A DNA stretch of 64,000 nucleotides, from positions 29,711-93,710 of the forward strand of contig JAUIFP010000003.1 in NCBI GenBank assembly GCA_030430365.1, in the 5' to 3' direction. Shown here one piece after another: positions 45,169 through 55,021 of the stretch (position 1 is its first letter; each line of letters begins with the position of its first letter). The notes under the pieces were generated by a model. The model did no database searches. It was not told the DNA's origin and saw nothing but the letters and a program-made list of their open reading frames with translations. A program made the position numbers and the translations under genes. Source of the stretch: Alphaproteobacteria bacterium (GTDB taxonomy: Bacteria; Pseudomonadota; Alphaproteobacteria; Sphingomonadales; Sphingomonadaceae).

Positions 45169-48120
45169 ATGTTGGTCTGCAATAAGCGTCACCGTGGTTG
45201 GTTGGGCTGCACCATTTCCATGGTCGCCCTTTCGGTATCAACGGCAGCAGTTGCGCAAGAAAGTGCTCAAGCGGATTCACTGCCTGCAGAGGATGCGTTG
45301 GTTTCCGATGAGCAGATTATCGTCACAGGCACCCGTATTCGAGGCGTGGCGCCGGTAGGCTCATCGATCATTCAAGTTGGCGCTGAAGACATTGCCCGAA
45401 CTGGCCAGACCAGCACCGCAGACATTCTCAACAATTTGCCATCGGTGCTCTCGCTTGGAGCGGGAGACTCCTATTCAGGTGGAACAATCCAAGGCGGCGC
45501 GGATCTGAATGCCCTGGCCTTCAACAAGTCGCCCAACCTGAGGGGTTTAGGTCCTCAAGCGACGTTGAGTTTGGTGAATGGAAGGCGCGTTCCATACGAC
45601 GGCGCCAACATGAACGCCTTCGACGGCGACAATATTCCGGCGCAAATGCTGCAACGAGTTGAAGTCGTGGCTGATGGCACCTCCCCGATTTACGGTGCGG
45701 ACGCAATTGCGGGAACAGTGAACTACATTCTTCGGGATCCGTTCACTGGAATCGAAGCGCACGGCCAATATGGGCTCTCTGACGGCCGTGATACTTACCA
45801 AATCACAGCCGTAGGTGGTTATGACTGGGGCACCGGCGGCATTGTCTTGTCATACCAATACACAAATGCTGATCGTTTACGGGCTGGTTCCCGTCCCACT
45901 CTGTATAGTGACGACTATAGAGCATTCGGCGGACCTGGGCCTTTGGTACAGCCTGTACCAGGCAATATCGTTGTCAACGGAGTAGACTACGCAATTCCAG
46001 GCAATCAGGACGGAACTGCACTTCTCTTGTCCGACATAGGTCCGGCTGGCCAGCCGAATTATCAAAACTCGTGGGAGGGCTACGATGCCGTACCTCAGTT
46101 TTCCCGCGACAACTTTGCTTACAATTTCAAACAGGAGATCATGCCAGGCTTCGAAATCTTCTCGGAGGGCTTCTATGCTGAAAGGGACTACGACATTGAT
46201 CTGATTGGTCCGGTAACGGGTGTCACACTGACCGTACCCAACAGCAATTTCTATAGTCCGTGCAATCGCTCACTTGCTGGTGCTCCCGCTGCACTCATTG
46301 ACGCATGCGCGACTGGAGCGCTCACAGTTGAGTACAACACACTTTATGATGCTGGCGCCAAGAACCGCAGTGGCTACACCAAGACTTGGAACGTCTCTGG
46401 CGGGGCTACGATAGACCTGTTCTCCGATTTTCAGGCTACGATCAGTGCATCCTACGGCAAACACGACGAAGAATCGTTGACCAAACTACAGTTTGGTAAT
46501 GCACTGCCAAGTCAGGCGGCCCTGCTCGGTGGAATGACCGCAGACAGCGCATTTAACCCGTTTTGCGATGCCCGGAACTTCGACTGCAATCCCAGTTCCT
46601 TCAATTCTGCAATAAACGGTTCGCCATTTCTCGTCGGTGTAATCTATGAAATGCAGGATTACGCACTGAACATCGACGGACCGCTTTTTGAACTTCCTGG
46701 TGGACAACTGCGCGCAGCAGTCGGCTTGGAACACTATCGCGGACAACTGATAAACATAAACAGCTTCGGCGAAATTCCGTCCGATACGCGCAAGGTTAAT
46801 TCCGCATTCGCGGAGCTATTCGTGCCGCTATTTGGCCCAAGTAACTCTCGTCCCTTCCTCAGGGAACTTGAGCTGAACATTGCTGGACGTGTCGACGATT
46901 ATAGCGATGTTGGAACGACAACGAATCCCAAGATTGGAATTAACTGGAAACCAACTGAGGACCTTCGCTTCCACGCAAGTTACGGAAGGTCATTTCGTGC
47001 TCCCGGCCTAGCAGATAACAATCCGAACTCACCAAATGGATACCTTACGCCGGGTGGCTTCCCTGGAAACTCGATCGATCCTAGCCTCTGTCCCAGCTGT
47101 GCCGGCATTCCAAATCTCACCATTGCGCAGGTTATCGGCGGTGCCAATGGAGATCTTGAGCCAGAGAAATCTCGTTCGTACTCATTTGGCGCAGATTTTG
47201 AGCCGGACGCGCTTCCAGGGCTCAGGCTGTCGCTAAATTATTGGAATGTAGAATATACCGGCCAGGTTTCGACTGCCGTCTACAATGCGGGGGCAGTACA
47301 GGCCATCAATCAACAATATTTCAATGACTATATCGTCTACAATCCCAGCTTGTTCCCGGATCTGGCATCCAGCAATCCCATGGCCTTCCTGGGCACATTC
47401 CCGCAGGTAAACCTGGACAACCCAGATTGCGCCGCAGTCTTCGGTGAAAATGTTACTAGCCAAGCGGCATTCAACCAGATGGTTGCCTGCATCAATGCGG
47501 GCGGCGCTGGACCACTCCTAGGCGCGCAAGTCGATCCCGATACGATAGCTGCTCTGCAAAGTGCGCGCCGTATCAATGCAGGATCAACCCAGGCTGACGG
47601 GTTTGACATTGATGTGAGTTACTCGTGGGATGATGGCTTGGGCTCCTGGCGTCTTGGAGCAATTGCACAATATATTCTGAACTGGGAAGTTGCAGTAATC
47701 CCGGGTGCAGAGGTTGTCGATCGGGTCAACAACTATAGCTATCCACTGCGGTTTTCTGCTCGCGGAGAGCTAAGCTGGTCCGAAGACATCGGCCCTGGAA
47801 ATCTCTCGGCTAGCTTGTTCGCCAATTACTCAAACGCCTACGAAATCGACGCAAATCTGCTGCCACCGGGCGTGCCGAGTGAATATAGCGATATCGGTTC
47901 TCACACGACATTCGATTTGCGAGTGTCTTTCGATACGGGGATTGCGCCAGGCAGTTCTCTACTGAACAATCTGCGCTTCACTGTAAGCGCGCAGAATATC
48001 TTTGATGAGCTACCGCCGCTGGTTCTGAACTCAGGTGGTCAGGCAGGCATCATGTTTGATCCAGCCAATGCAAGTCCACTTGGCCGTGTCGTACAGTTCC
48101 AGATCAGCAAGGCCTTCTAA
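45169..48120 (+). CDS. TonB-dependent outer-membrane receptor (module 3)
   Basis: 983 residues, larger than the other two. Signal peptide (CTISMVALSVSTAAVAQ), plug opening QIIVTGTRIRGVAPVGSSIIQVGAEDI and containing LRGLGPQATLSLVNGRR and VEVVADGTSPIYGADAIAGTVN, then a long barrel ending RVVQFQISKAF. The plug is of the large oligomer/peptide-type receptors common in sphingomonads and Caulobacter. GAGGGAGAGG lies before the ATG. An OYE gene follows after 2 bases. Several Asn/Tyr-rich loops and Cys pairs (CNRS, CDARNFDC, CPSC) are visible in the barrel. Confidence 0.9.
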   Translation: MLVCNKRHRGWLGCTISMVALSVSTAAVAQESAQADSLPAEDALVSDEQIIVTGTRIRGVAPVGSSIIQVGAEDIARTGQTSTADILNNLPSVLSLGAGDSYSGGTIQGGADLNALAFNKSPNLRGLGPQATLSLVNGRRVPYDGANMNAFDGDNIPAQMLQRVEVVADGTSPIYGADAIAGTVNYILRDPFTGIEAHGQYGLSDGRDTYQITAVGGYDWGTGGIVLSYQYTNADRLRAGSRPTLYSDDYRAFGGPGPLVQPVPGNIVVNGVDYAIPGNQDGTALLLSDIGPAGQPNYQNSWEGYDAVPQFSRDNFAYNFKQEIMPGFEIFSEGFYAERDYDIDLIGPVTGVTLTVPNSNFYSPCNRSLAGAPAALIDACATGALTVEYNTLYDAGAKNRSGYTKTWNVSGGATIDLFSDFQATISASYGKHDEESLTKLQFGNALPSQAALLGGMTADSAFNPFCDARNFDCNPSSFNSAINGSPFLVGVIYEMQDYALNIDGPLFELPGGQLRAAVGLEHYRGQLININSFGEIPSDTRKVNSAFAELFVPLFGPSNSRPFLRELELNIAGRVDDYSDVGTTTNPKIGINWKPTEDLRFHASYGRSFRAPGLADNNPNSPNGYLTPGGFPGNSIDPSLCPSCAGIPNLTIAQVIGGANGDLEPEKSRSYSFGADFEPDALPGLRLSLNYWNVEYTGQVSTAVYNAGAVQAINQQYFNDYIVYNPSLFPDLASSNPMAFLGTFPQVNLDNPDCAAVFGENVTSQAAFNQMVACINAGGAGPLLGAQVDPDTIAALQSARRINAGSTQADGFDIDVSYSWDDGLGSWRLGAIAQYILNWEVAVIPGAEVVDRVNNYSYPLRFSARGELSWSEDIGPGNLSASLFANYSNAYEIDANLLPPGVPSEYSDIGSHTTFDLRVSFDTGIAPGSSLLNNLRFTVSAQNIFDELPPLVLNSGGQAGIMFDPANASPLGRVVQFQISKAF

Positions 48121-48122
48121 CA

Positions 48123-49349
48123 GTGCAGGATGAAGAAACCGGAAGCGAGGCAGGTCAGGCAACCAGCCCTAACAATGCGGAAGATGCGCTAGACCTTTCT
48201 CCTTTGTTCGAACCGATCACGATTAACCGCACCAGAATTCCAAACCGCTTCGTCATGCCGGCAATGCAGCGCGGCTGGTGCGTGGATGGCGTTCCATTGC
48301 CGAAGATGGCAGAGTACTATCGATTGCGCGCTGAGGGTGGGACCGGCCTCATCATTAGTGAGGCATGTGCAATTGATCATCCCTCAGCGACTGGTCAAAA
48401 TCCGGCAGCACATATGTTTGGAGATGCTCTGCCTGCATGGGAATCCTGTGTTCGAGAGGTGAAGGACGCGGGTGGTCACATGCTCCTGCAGCTTTGGCAT
48501 GAGGGTTCAATGCGCAGGGAAAATACGGGTGGGCCGTTCCCATCATATGCAACTCTGAGCCCTTCGGGTCTTGTTTGGGAAGGGCGAGTGAACGGCCGGG
48601 CAGCATCTCGCAGCGAGCTGGATGAAGTCCGAGACTCATTCGTTCGCGCTGCTGTGAACGCTAGAGAAATCGGCGCAGATGGCATCGAGCTCCACGGTGC
48701 ACATGGCTTCCTACTTGATCAGTTTTTTTGGCATGAGACAAATCAGCGAGAAGACGAACTGGGCGGCAAAACCTTAGTGGAACGTGCACGTTTCCCTGCT
48801 GAGGTAGTTCGCGCAGTTCGCGAAGCTGCTGGGCCGGATTTCATCATTGGCTGGCGCATGTCACAATGGAAAGAGGTCGATTTTGACGCAAGGATTGCGC
48901 AATCACCGGAAGAACTGGCCGCGCTCCTGAAGGTCTTGGGCGAAGCGGGCGTCGATCTTTTCCATGCTTCAACACGGCGTTTCTATGCGCCGGAGTGGCC
49001 AGGCTCAGATCTGAGTTTTGCCGGATGGGCAAGCAAGTCTACCAGCAAACCTGTGATCACTATTGGCTGCGTCGGTATCGAGGAAGAAGTTCAAGATATG
49101 TCGAAGGGTGCCAAGTCGGAAGCGATGAGTCGCTCGCGATTGGTCGAACTGCTTCGTCGCTTCAAACGGGGCGATTTCTCGATGGTCGCAGTCGGACGCG
49201 CGCAAATTGGCGATCCAGACTGGGTCAAGAAGATCCGCGCACAGCAATTTGACGACATTCAGCTGTTTGACAGGGATATCCTCGATCAGGTCGATTGGGA
49301 CCAGTCGATAATGCTGGAGGGTCTAGCACGTGCAGGTCTGTCGCATTGA
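48123..49349 (+). CDS. Old Yellow Enzyme-family flavin oxidoreductase (OYE 1)
   Basis: 408 residues from a GTG two bases after the receptor stop. FMN-binding TIM barrel: RFVMPAMQRGWCVDG (usual PMTR motif altered to PAMQRG), LQLWHEG, GIELHGAHGFLLDQFFWHETNQREDELGG with the substrate/phosphate residues, and VAVGRAQIGDPDWVKKI. These enzymes use NAD(P)H to reduce C=C bonds next to carbonyls or to cleave related bonds. It has no Fe-S/second flavin domain, unlike 2,4-dienoyl-CoA reductase. A paralogue lies at 50844. Confidence 0.88.
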   Translation: MQDEETGSEAGQATSPNNAEDALDLSPLFEPITINRTRIPNRFVMPAMQRGWCVDGVPLPKMAEYYRLRAEGGTGLIISEACAIDHPSATGQNPAAHMFGDALPAWESCVREVKDAGGHMLLQLWHEGSMRRENTGGPFPSYATLSPSGLVWEGRVNGRAASRSELDEVRDSFVRAAVNAREIGADGIELHGAHGFLLDQFFWHETNQREDELGGKTLVERARFPAEVVRAVREAAGPDFIIGWRMSQWKEVDFDARIAQSPEELAALLKVLGEAGVDLFHASTRRFYAPEWPGSDLSFAGWASKSTSKPVITIGCVGIEEEVQDMSKGAKSEAMSRSRLVELLRRFKRGDFSMVAVGRAQIGDPDWVKKIRAQQFDDIQLFDRDILDQVDWDQSIMLEGLARAGLSH

Positions 49350-49412
49350 TTTGGCGACAGGAGATTCGATTGCGGATCGAGCTTCTCTATCAGCTCAGGT
49401 TGGCTTACTCGG

Positions 49413-50747
49413 ATGAAACATAGCGATACGATCAACATCGACGAGTTGCTCGATGGGCATCGCGTAGGCGCACGACAAGTCGGCCTTGCGATCGCTCTTC
49501 TTTCGATGTTCTTTCTGTCGAATTTCTGCATGTCGACTATGGCATTGACGGCTCCTGCTCTCGCGGAGGATTGGTCAATCGCGGCGCAATCGCTGGCGCT
49601 GCCCATGTCCATTTTCTGGCTTGGTACTGCAATAGGCGCCGCAACACTTGGAGTTCTGGGCGATCAGATTGGCCGAAAATGGACAGTCATTCTGGCCGCA
49701 CTCCTGGCTGCCGGAGCGACGTTAGCAACCAGCTTTTCCGTCAGTCTCGTTGAACTCTATGTCTGGCGTGCTCTCGCTGGTCTCGGACTCGGTGGAGCAT
49801 CGCCCGCAGCAATCGCACTTCTCACTGAATGTTTGCCGTCGCGCTACCGAGGCTTTGCAATCAGCGGCATAATGCTTTGCGGGCCGACGGGGATCATAAC
49901 AGCTTCACTGCTGTCTGGGACGTTGATCCCAGTATATGGTTGGGAGAGTATGTTCGTCGTTGGCGGTGGCGCTTTACTCGTATCGGCCGGACTCATGTTG
50001 ACTTTTGTTACTGAGTCGCCGCGCTTCCTCGCCAGCCAGGATGGTCGCCGCATACAACTCGAGCGCGCACTCGCGTTGCTTGGCATCACGTTGTCCCGAT
50101 CAACGCAGATATTGAGGCCCGAAATCGAGGAGCGGGCTTCGCTTCGAAGACTTTTTGCTGATGACCTTCGAAGTGCGACTCTTCGTGCTTGGCTCAGCAT
50201 CTTCGCAATATTCTTGGTTGTGGCTGCATTGCTGAACTGGCTTCCGACAATTCTCTCGCAAGCTGGGTTCTCTGCCGCTGCTGGAGGACACGCCGTCTCA
50301 TTCTGGAGCGGCGGCGGTATCATTGGAACGATCGCAACTGGCTACGGCATCGCCCGAATTGGTGCACGAATATGTGCAAGATTGTTAGCTGCTGGAGCGG
50401 CTCTAGGGATTGCTGTGATCGCGACCATTCCATTCAATCCCGAGGTGCCGCAGCTGCTCTTTCTGGCGCCAATAGCGTTCATTGGGTTCATGTCGGCGGG
50501 ATTGATGACAGCGCTGTTTGCTCTTGTCACAAAGCTATATCCGGCTGACATCAGGTCGACGGGAATTGGTATGGCGGAGATGGTTGGAAGCGTGACGACA
50601 GTTATGTCATCCTTTGTCGCGATATTCGCGTTAGACCTGTTGGGTTTACGTTTGTTCTTCTTTGGATTGGCAGTGATAGCAGCTCTGCCCTTGGTTCTGC
50701 TGACGGCCAAAAAACTTCATCAATTTGGCGATCGTTCAGCTGCTTAG
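49413..50747 (+). CDS. MFS transporter, AAHS-like (module 3, first)
   Basis: 444 residues with about twelve membrane helices. The N-terminal helix 1 region is LLSMFFLSNFCMSTMALTAPALAEDWSI, so the Asp pair typical of PcaK is missing (Ser/Thr here). GVLGDQIGRKWTVILAALL in the 2-3 loop and TECLPSRYRGFAISGIM later fit the AAHS/sugar-acid group. The gene follows OYE 1 after 63 bases and is probably in the same operon, supplying or exporting the OYE substrate across the inner membrane. Confidence 0.82.
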   Translation: MKHSDTINIDELLDGHRVGARQVGLAIALLSMFFLSNFCMSTMALTAPALAEDWSIAAQSLALPMSIFWLGTAIGAATLGVLGDQIGRKWTVILAALLAAGATLATSFSVSLVELYVWRALAGLGLGGASPAAIALLTECLPSRYRGFAISGIMLCGPTGIITASLLSGTLIPVYGWESMFVVGGGALLVSAGLMLTFVTESPRFLASQDGRRIQLERALALLGITLSRSTQILRPEIEERASLRRLFADDLRSATLRAWLSIFAIFLVVAALLNWLPTILSQAGFSAAAGGHAVSFWSGGGIIGTIATGYGIARIGARICARLLAAGAALGIAVIATIPFNPEVPQLLFLAPIAFIGFMSAGLMTALFALVTKLYPADIRSTGIGMAEMVGSVTTVMSSFVAIFALDLLGLRLFFFGLAVIAALPLVLLTAKKLHQFGDRSAA

Positions 50748-50843
50748 GGGTGTCTTGCCGGTCTCCGACCAACTGGCCAGCTTTTGGCGAGCATCTGATC
50801 AAGACTTAAACGCGATCTGAATTCGGGTTCGATCAGCTCCAGC

Positions 50844-52007
50844 CTAATGCGAGCCTGCGTCCTCATGCACATCTTTGATCATTTGAGGTTCCATTTCGAG
50901 GGCTTTGCCAAGGTCTGCCTTTCGAAATGGACGGATAGCGCCAAATTGTCCTGACCTCACTTTTTGTGGCCATTCTGGATCGGCAATCAAGCTGCGACCG
51001 ACAGCCACAAGATCAAACTCTCCTCGTTCGAAACGGCTTTGCAGCTCCGCATAGTTCTTCTCTTCTTCAATTCCGTCCCCCGGAGTTCCAACAAGCGAAT
51101 TCATGACATCGGTTTTCAAGCCTACGCTGCCGACTGCAATGACTGGCACATCGCTCAGTTTCTTGCACCATCCGGCAAGGCTCAGATATGAACCACTAAA
51201 GGCAGGCTCATAGAAACGTCGGCATGATGGGTGGAGCAGGTTTGCTCCAGCGGTTTGAAACGCGCTTAGAAGGTCGCCAAGTTCTTCCGGTGTTTCGACG
51301 TTCCTCGCATTATAGTCCACTTCCTTCCACTGCGAAAAACGAACAGAGAGGATCGCCTCGGTACCCATTGCGTCCCTCATCGCAGTCAGGACGCTCGCCG
51401 GATAGGTAACTCGTTCAGCAATCGTCGAGCCGCCGTAATCGTCTTCGCGCAGATTTGTTTCTGGCCAAAGGAATTCGTCGAGGAAGAACCCATGGCAAGC
51501 ATGCAATTCTACACCGTCAAGGCCGGCATCCATCGCCATCTTGGCAGCAGCTGCAAATGCATCCCTTATTTCGTCGAGTTCTTCGCGAGTAGCAGCTCTG
51601 CCGTTTGTCTTACCTGCTTTATATAGGCCAGATGCGCTCAGCGCTGGTGCAGACGTGTTCGGCATTGTCTGGGCATCAGATCGGATTGCGCCGGGATGCG
51701 AGATCTGAAGAAGCATCGCCCCTCCAGCATCGTGCACAGCACTTGCGCAGTTTGACCAGGTTTCGATCGTATCGGGCGCTATACGAGGAAAGTTGGGATC
51801 CCAAGCCGCTGACCAGTGGTCAATGCCGCAACCCTCGCCAATAATCAGGCCAACCCCGTTCCTGGCGCGAGTAGCGTAATACTCGATCATTTCGGGCATC
51901 AGGTGCCCGTTGACGCAGCGTCCCCGCTGCATCCCCGGCATAACGATACGTGTAGGCAGTTGGGTCGTGCCTATCGCGAACGCGTCAAAAAGAAACTCGA
52001 AATCCAA
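50844..52007 (-). CDS. Old Yellow Enzyme-family flavin oxidoreductase (OYE 2)
   Basis: 387 residues, a paralogue of the enzyme at 48123: RIVMPGMQRGRCVNG, LQISHPG, VELHACHGFFLDEFLWPETNLREDDYGG, VAVGRSLIADPEWPQKV. The shared unusual PxMQRGxCV motif, instead of PMTR, shows that the two arose from one lineage separate from classical OYE. It is on the opposite strand, facing away from an MFS gene, with the TetR-type palindrome 67 bases upstream of its start. Substrate unknown; C=C reduction in a terpenoid or cyclic ketone is the family expectation. Confidence 0.88.
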   Translation of the reverse strand: MDFEFLFDAFAIGTTQLPTRIVMPGMQRGRCVNGHLMPEMIEYYATRARNGVGLIIGEGCGIDHWSAAWDPNFPRIAPDTIETWSNCASAVHDAGGAMLLQISHPGAIRSDAQTMPNTSAPALSASGLYKAGKTNGRAATREELDEIRDAFAAAAKMAMDAGLDGVELHACHGFFLDEFLWPETNLREDDYGGSTIAERVTYPASVLTAMRDAMGTEAILSVRFSQWKEVDYNARNVETPEELGDLLSAFQTAGANLLHPSCRRFYEPAFSGSYLSLAGWCKKLSDVPVIAVGSVGLKTDVMNSLVGTPGDGIEEEKNYAELQSRFERGEFDLVAVGRSLIADPEWPQKVRSGQFGAIRPFRKADLGKALEMEPQMIKDVHEDAGSH

Positions 52008-52073
52008 ACCTATTTTCCCTCCGTCCTACACACTGCGTTGTAAGATGCCATCACAGAGCTGGTTGACGTTTTC

Positions 52074-52089
52074 TTCTACAAACGTAGAA
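52074..52089. promoter_or_regulatory. Operator-like palindrome in OYE 2 / MFS divergent promoter
   Basis: TTCTAC-AAAC-GTAGAA, a perfect 6-4-6 dyad with the same core as the sites before the TonB receptor at 45095. It lies 67 bases before OYE 2 and 187 before the MFS start. It is the likely binding site of the TetR regulator at 44107. Confidence 0.65.
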
Positions 52090-52275
52090 TGCCTCGTTAC
52101 AACTGATTGAGGTCGCGAAATCAAGAGTTTTCTGCGTGGACCGCATTTGGTCCGTCGCGATCATTCTCGCGCGAACCCAATTTTGCGCTTTGGGACGAGG
52201 ACCTCCGATGCTGAGTGTGAGAACGCCTAATTCTGATGCTGCCGTGAGTAGTGGCTGTTGAGCTCGGCGGACAAC

Positions 52276-53658
52276 ATGACGACTCTCAAGAGAGAGTTAG
52301 ATGGCACGAGTTCAAATACTTCGGCTGAGAGCATCCCAGTCAATGTACATCAGATCATCGGTGAAGGTGTCTGGACACGCCAACAAAAGTGCATTCTCGC
52401 CTTGCTCGTTGTTATATTCATTTCAGAGGGTATTGACGGAAATGTCCTTGGTGCTTCGATCCCCAAGATGGCGGCAGACTGGAATCTGGCCCCTTCTGCG
52501 TTCGCCACTGCACATTTTCTAAGCTCACTTGGTGCGGCCATCGGGGTCGCTTTGGGCGGTCCTGTGACGGACCGCTTTGGCCGCAAATGGCCCTTGACGA
52601 TAACGGCACTGATTTTTGGCCTGGCGACCACGGCAATAGCGTGGGTCGATAGCTTGTTATGGCTGGGAGTGGCGCGCTTCATCGCCGGTTTGGGGCTTGG
52701 TCTGAACCTTCCAGCTGGCTTGGCACTCGTCGCGGAACTTAGCCCACAGCGCTATCGCGGCCGAACGATTGCAGCAGCTCTCGCACTGACAGTGGTCGGG
52801 ATCGTCTTCAGTTCTTCGATGGCAGCGCTGCTACTTGAGGACTTTGGCTGGCGCATCCTGTTTTTCATTGGCGGTGTCATACCGGCAGGATGGGCTTTGA
52901 TATTAATGGCAAAACTCCCGGAATCGCCGGCGTTTCTCGCAGGTCGTGCAGCGCGAAGGGTAGAGCTGGACCGCATAATGGATCGCCTCGGCCATTCGAT
53001 CCGCGGTCGGCGTATCGCTCAACATACGGATGTGGAAGTCAAAGCGGAGCGTCCGCTGTCGAGCCTCTTTCGCAAAGAGACGCTCTTGCCAACTTTCTTC
53101 CTTTGCGCAGCTTTCTTTTGCCTCTTCTTGATGATTTCGACAGTCTTCAGCTGGCTCCCCACGATGCTTGCGGCAGAAGGCTTCTCCTTAAGGCTATCGA
53201 ACTTTGCGATAACGGTTTGGAGCATCGGCGGTATTATCGGCACTTTGGCAACAGGCCGTATTGTCGAGATACTTGGGAGCGCAAGAACGGCGCGGGTTCT
53301 CGTCGTGGCTGCCTTGCTCTTCACGACACTGCTTTTCTCATGGGAATATGAGCCAGAGCAGGCGACGTTCCTCTTCGCGATCTTTGTCATCGAAGGGGCA
53401 ATCGCATCAGGCATGACTACTGCTCTCTATGCGACTGCCGCAGATGCCTTTCCTGCCCATCTAAGGGGCACCGGTATTGGACTGGGTAGCGCTGCTGGAC
53501 GAGGTGGTATGCTAGCTGCTGCCTATCTCGGAGCGCTAGCGCTTGAGCTTGCTGGCTCCAGAGGTTTCTTCGGCCTGGCGCTACTCGCGCTGCTGGCTGC
53601 TGGATTGGCAGCAACCTTCCTGACTACGAAAACCTCTAAGGATGGCGATTATGCGTGA
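52276..53658 (+). CDS. MFS transporter, AAHS-like (module 3, second)
   Basis: About 460 residues from the ATG at 52276 (a TTG at 52258 would add six). Helix 1 is LVVIFISEGIDGNVLGASIPKMAADW, a shifted form of the AAHS acidic motif; GGPVTDRFGRKWPLTITAL is the 2-3 loop signature, and AELSPQRYRGRTIAAALALTV the 4-5 region. Twelve helices predicted. It is divergent from OYE 2 and shares its control region. Two AAHS-like carriers in one module suggest different substrates or import and export of a related pair. Confidence 0.83.
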   Translation: MTTLKRELDGTSSNTSAESIPVNVHQIIGEGVWTRQQKCILALLVVIFISEGIDGNVLGASIPKMAADWNLAPSAFATAHFLSSLGAAIGVALGGPVTDRFGRKWPLTITALIFGLATTAIAWVDSLLWLGVARFIAGLGLGLNLPAGLALVAELSPQRYRGRTIAAALALTVVGIVFSSSMAALLLEDFGWRILFFIGGVIPAGWALILMAKLPESPAFLAGRAARRVELDRIMDRLGHSIRGRRIAQHTDVEVKAERPLSSLFRKETLLPTFFLCAAFFCLFLMISTVFSWLPTMLAAEGFSLRLSNFAITVWSIGGIIGTLATGRIVEILGSARTARVLVVAALLFTTLLFSWEYEPEQATFLFAIFVIEGAIASGMTTALYATAADAFPAHLRGTGIGLGSAAGRGGMLAAAYLGALALELAGSRGFFGLALLALLAAGLAATFLTTKTSKDGDYA

Positions 53659-53838
53659 TCACAAGGCAATCGAGACGACACAAACTGAGAGCCGCTAGCG
53701 GGCACAGGCTTGTTGAGAGATGCCTTTTCCAGTGGCGCAGCAAAAAGGGCGAATGAGCCGAACGAACTTTCCCATCCTCGCGAGAACAACCCGAAATACC
53801 AAGAGTCAGTCGATTTTGCACAAAGGAGAAGAGCCTAA

Positions 53839-54894
53839 ATGCGTTACAAGTTACTAGGAAGGAGTGGCCTCCGCGTTTCTGAGGCGGCGCTGGGAACAGG
53901 GACGTTCGGTACTGCTTGGGGGTGGGGGTGCACGCGCGAGGAGGCCGCCGAACTTTTCGCCTTCTATGTTGAGGCTGGGGGCAATTTCTTTGATTGCGCG
54001 GACGGCTATCAAAATGGTGAAGCAGAAACGATCCTTGGCGGACTGATCGCGGGCGACCGCGATGAGTATGTCGTTTCCTCCAAATACACATCCGGGGTGG
54101 GGGCACGCTCTCTTGGCAAGACCGGAAACAGCCGCAAAGCCATGATGGCGTCAATTGAGGGAAGCCTTCGACGCCTCAAAGCTGAGTATGTTGACATCTA
54201 TTGGGTTCACATGCCGGACCTTGTGACTTCGACGGACGAAATCCTTCGTGGCCTCGAGAACATCGTTGCGCAGGGAAAGGCTCGGTATATCGGAATTTCC
54301 GATTTCCCGGCTTGGCGGATTTCGCGGGCGGTAACTATGGCTGAGCTTCGTGGCACGGAACCGATTTCGGCGATTCAAATTGAACTCAGCCTTGCTGAAC
54401 GTAGTGCCGAGAGAGAATTCTTGCCTATGGCGCAGGCTTACGGTCTGGCGACGCTGATCTGGTCTCCGCTGGGCGGCGGGATATTGTCCGGCAAGTACCG
54501 CGCGAAAGACGTCAAGGGTCGCCTCAATCAAGGTGGAGGCCCCATTCGACAAATAGAGCAAGACCGCGAAGCAAAGATCCTCGAAGTTTTGGAATTGGTC
54601 GCAGGTGAACAAGGAGCGACGCTTGCCCAGATCGCAATTGCGTGGGTTTGCGCCAAGGAACCTGTGGGAGCGAGCTTCATACCGGTGCTTGGTGCAAGGA
54701 CAGTCGCGCAATTGAGCGATAATCTGGAGGCGATGAAGATTGTCCTGAGTGACGAACAGATTGCGCGATTGGATAAGGTCAGTGCGATCGCCCCCGGTTT
54801 CCCACATGAGCTCATGGCCCGTGATCAGATGAAAGACCTGCATTCGGGAGGGCATTGGGATTCAATTGTTCTGCCAAGCTCGCCGCGCGCATGA
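53839..54894 (+). CDS. Aldo/keto reductase
   Basis: 351 residues of the AKR barrel. The catalytic tetrad is present: Asp in NFFDCADGYQNGEAE with Tyr of DGYQNGEAE, Lys in EYVVSSKYT, and His in VDIYWVHMPD. The C-terminal GARTVAQLSDNLEAMKIVLSDEQIARL is typical of the YajO/AKR11-13 type. GGAG lies about 12 bases before the ATG. It probably reduces a carbonyl made or left by the OYE enzymes with NADPH. A strong terminator follows, closing the module. Confidence 0.92.
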   Translation: MRYKLLGRSGLRVSEAALGTGTFGTAWGWGCTREEAAELFAFYVEAGGNFFDCADGYQNGEAETILGGLIAGDRDEYVVSSKYTSGVGARSLGKTGNSRKAMMASIEGSLRRLKAEYVDIYWVHMPDLVTSTDEILRGLENIVAQGKARYIGISDFPAWRISRAVTMAELRGTEPISAIQIELSLAERSAEREFLPMAQAYGLATLIWSPLGGGILSGKYRAKDVKGRLNQGGGPIRQIEQDREAKILEVLELVAGEQGATLAQIAIAWVCAKEPVGASFIPVLGARTVAQLSDNLEAMKIVLSDEQIARLDKVSAIAPGFPHELMARDQMKDLHSGGHWDSIVLPSSPRA

Positions 54895-54984
54895 TCATTG
54901 CAGACCAGATTTTCCATTGCCTTGCATTTCGTTGCCAGCCTCGGACCGGCGCGGCTGAACCGGTTTGAGGCGGCCTCCCAGCCT

Positions 54985-55021
54985 GAGCCTCGATGGCAGT
55001 TTGCCATCGAGGCTCTTTTTT
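54985..55021 (+). terminator. Strong intrinsic terminator after aldo/keto reductase
   Basis: A perfect 14-bp stem (GAGCCTCGATGGCA with TGCCATCGAGGCTC), 3-base loop, then six T residues. It ends transcription of the MFS/aldo-keto reductase unit and separates it from the next block. Confidence 0.93.
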
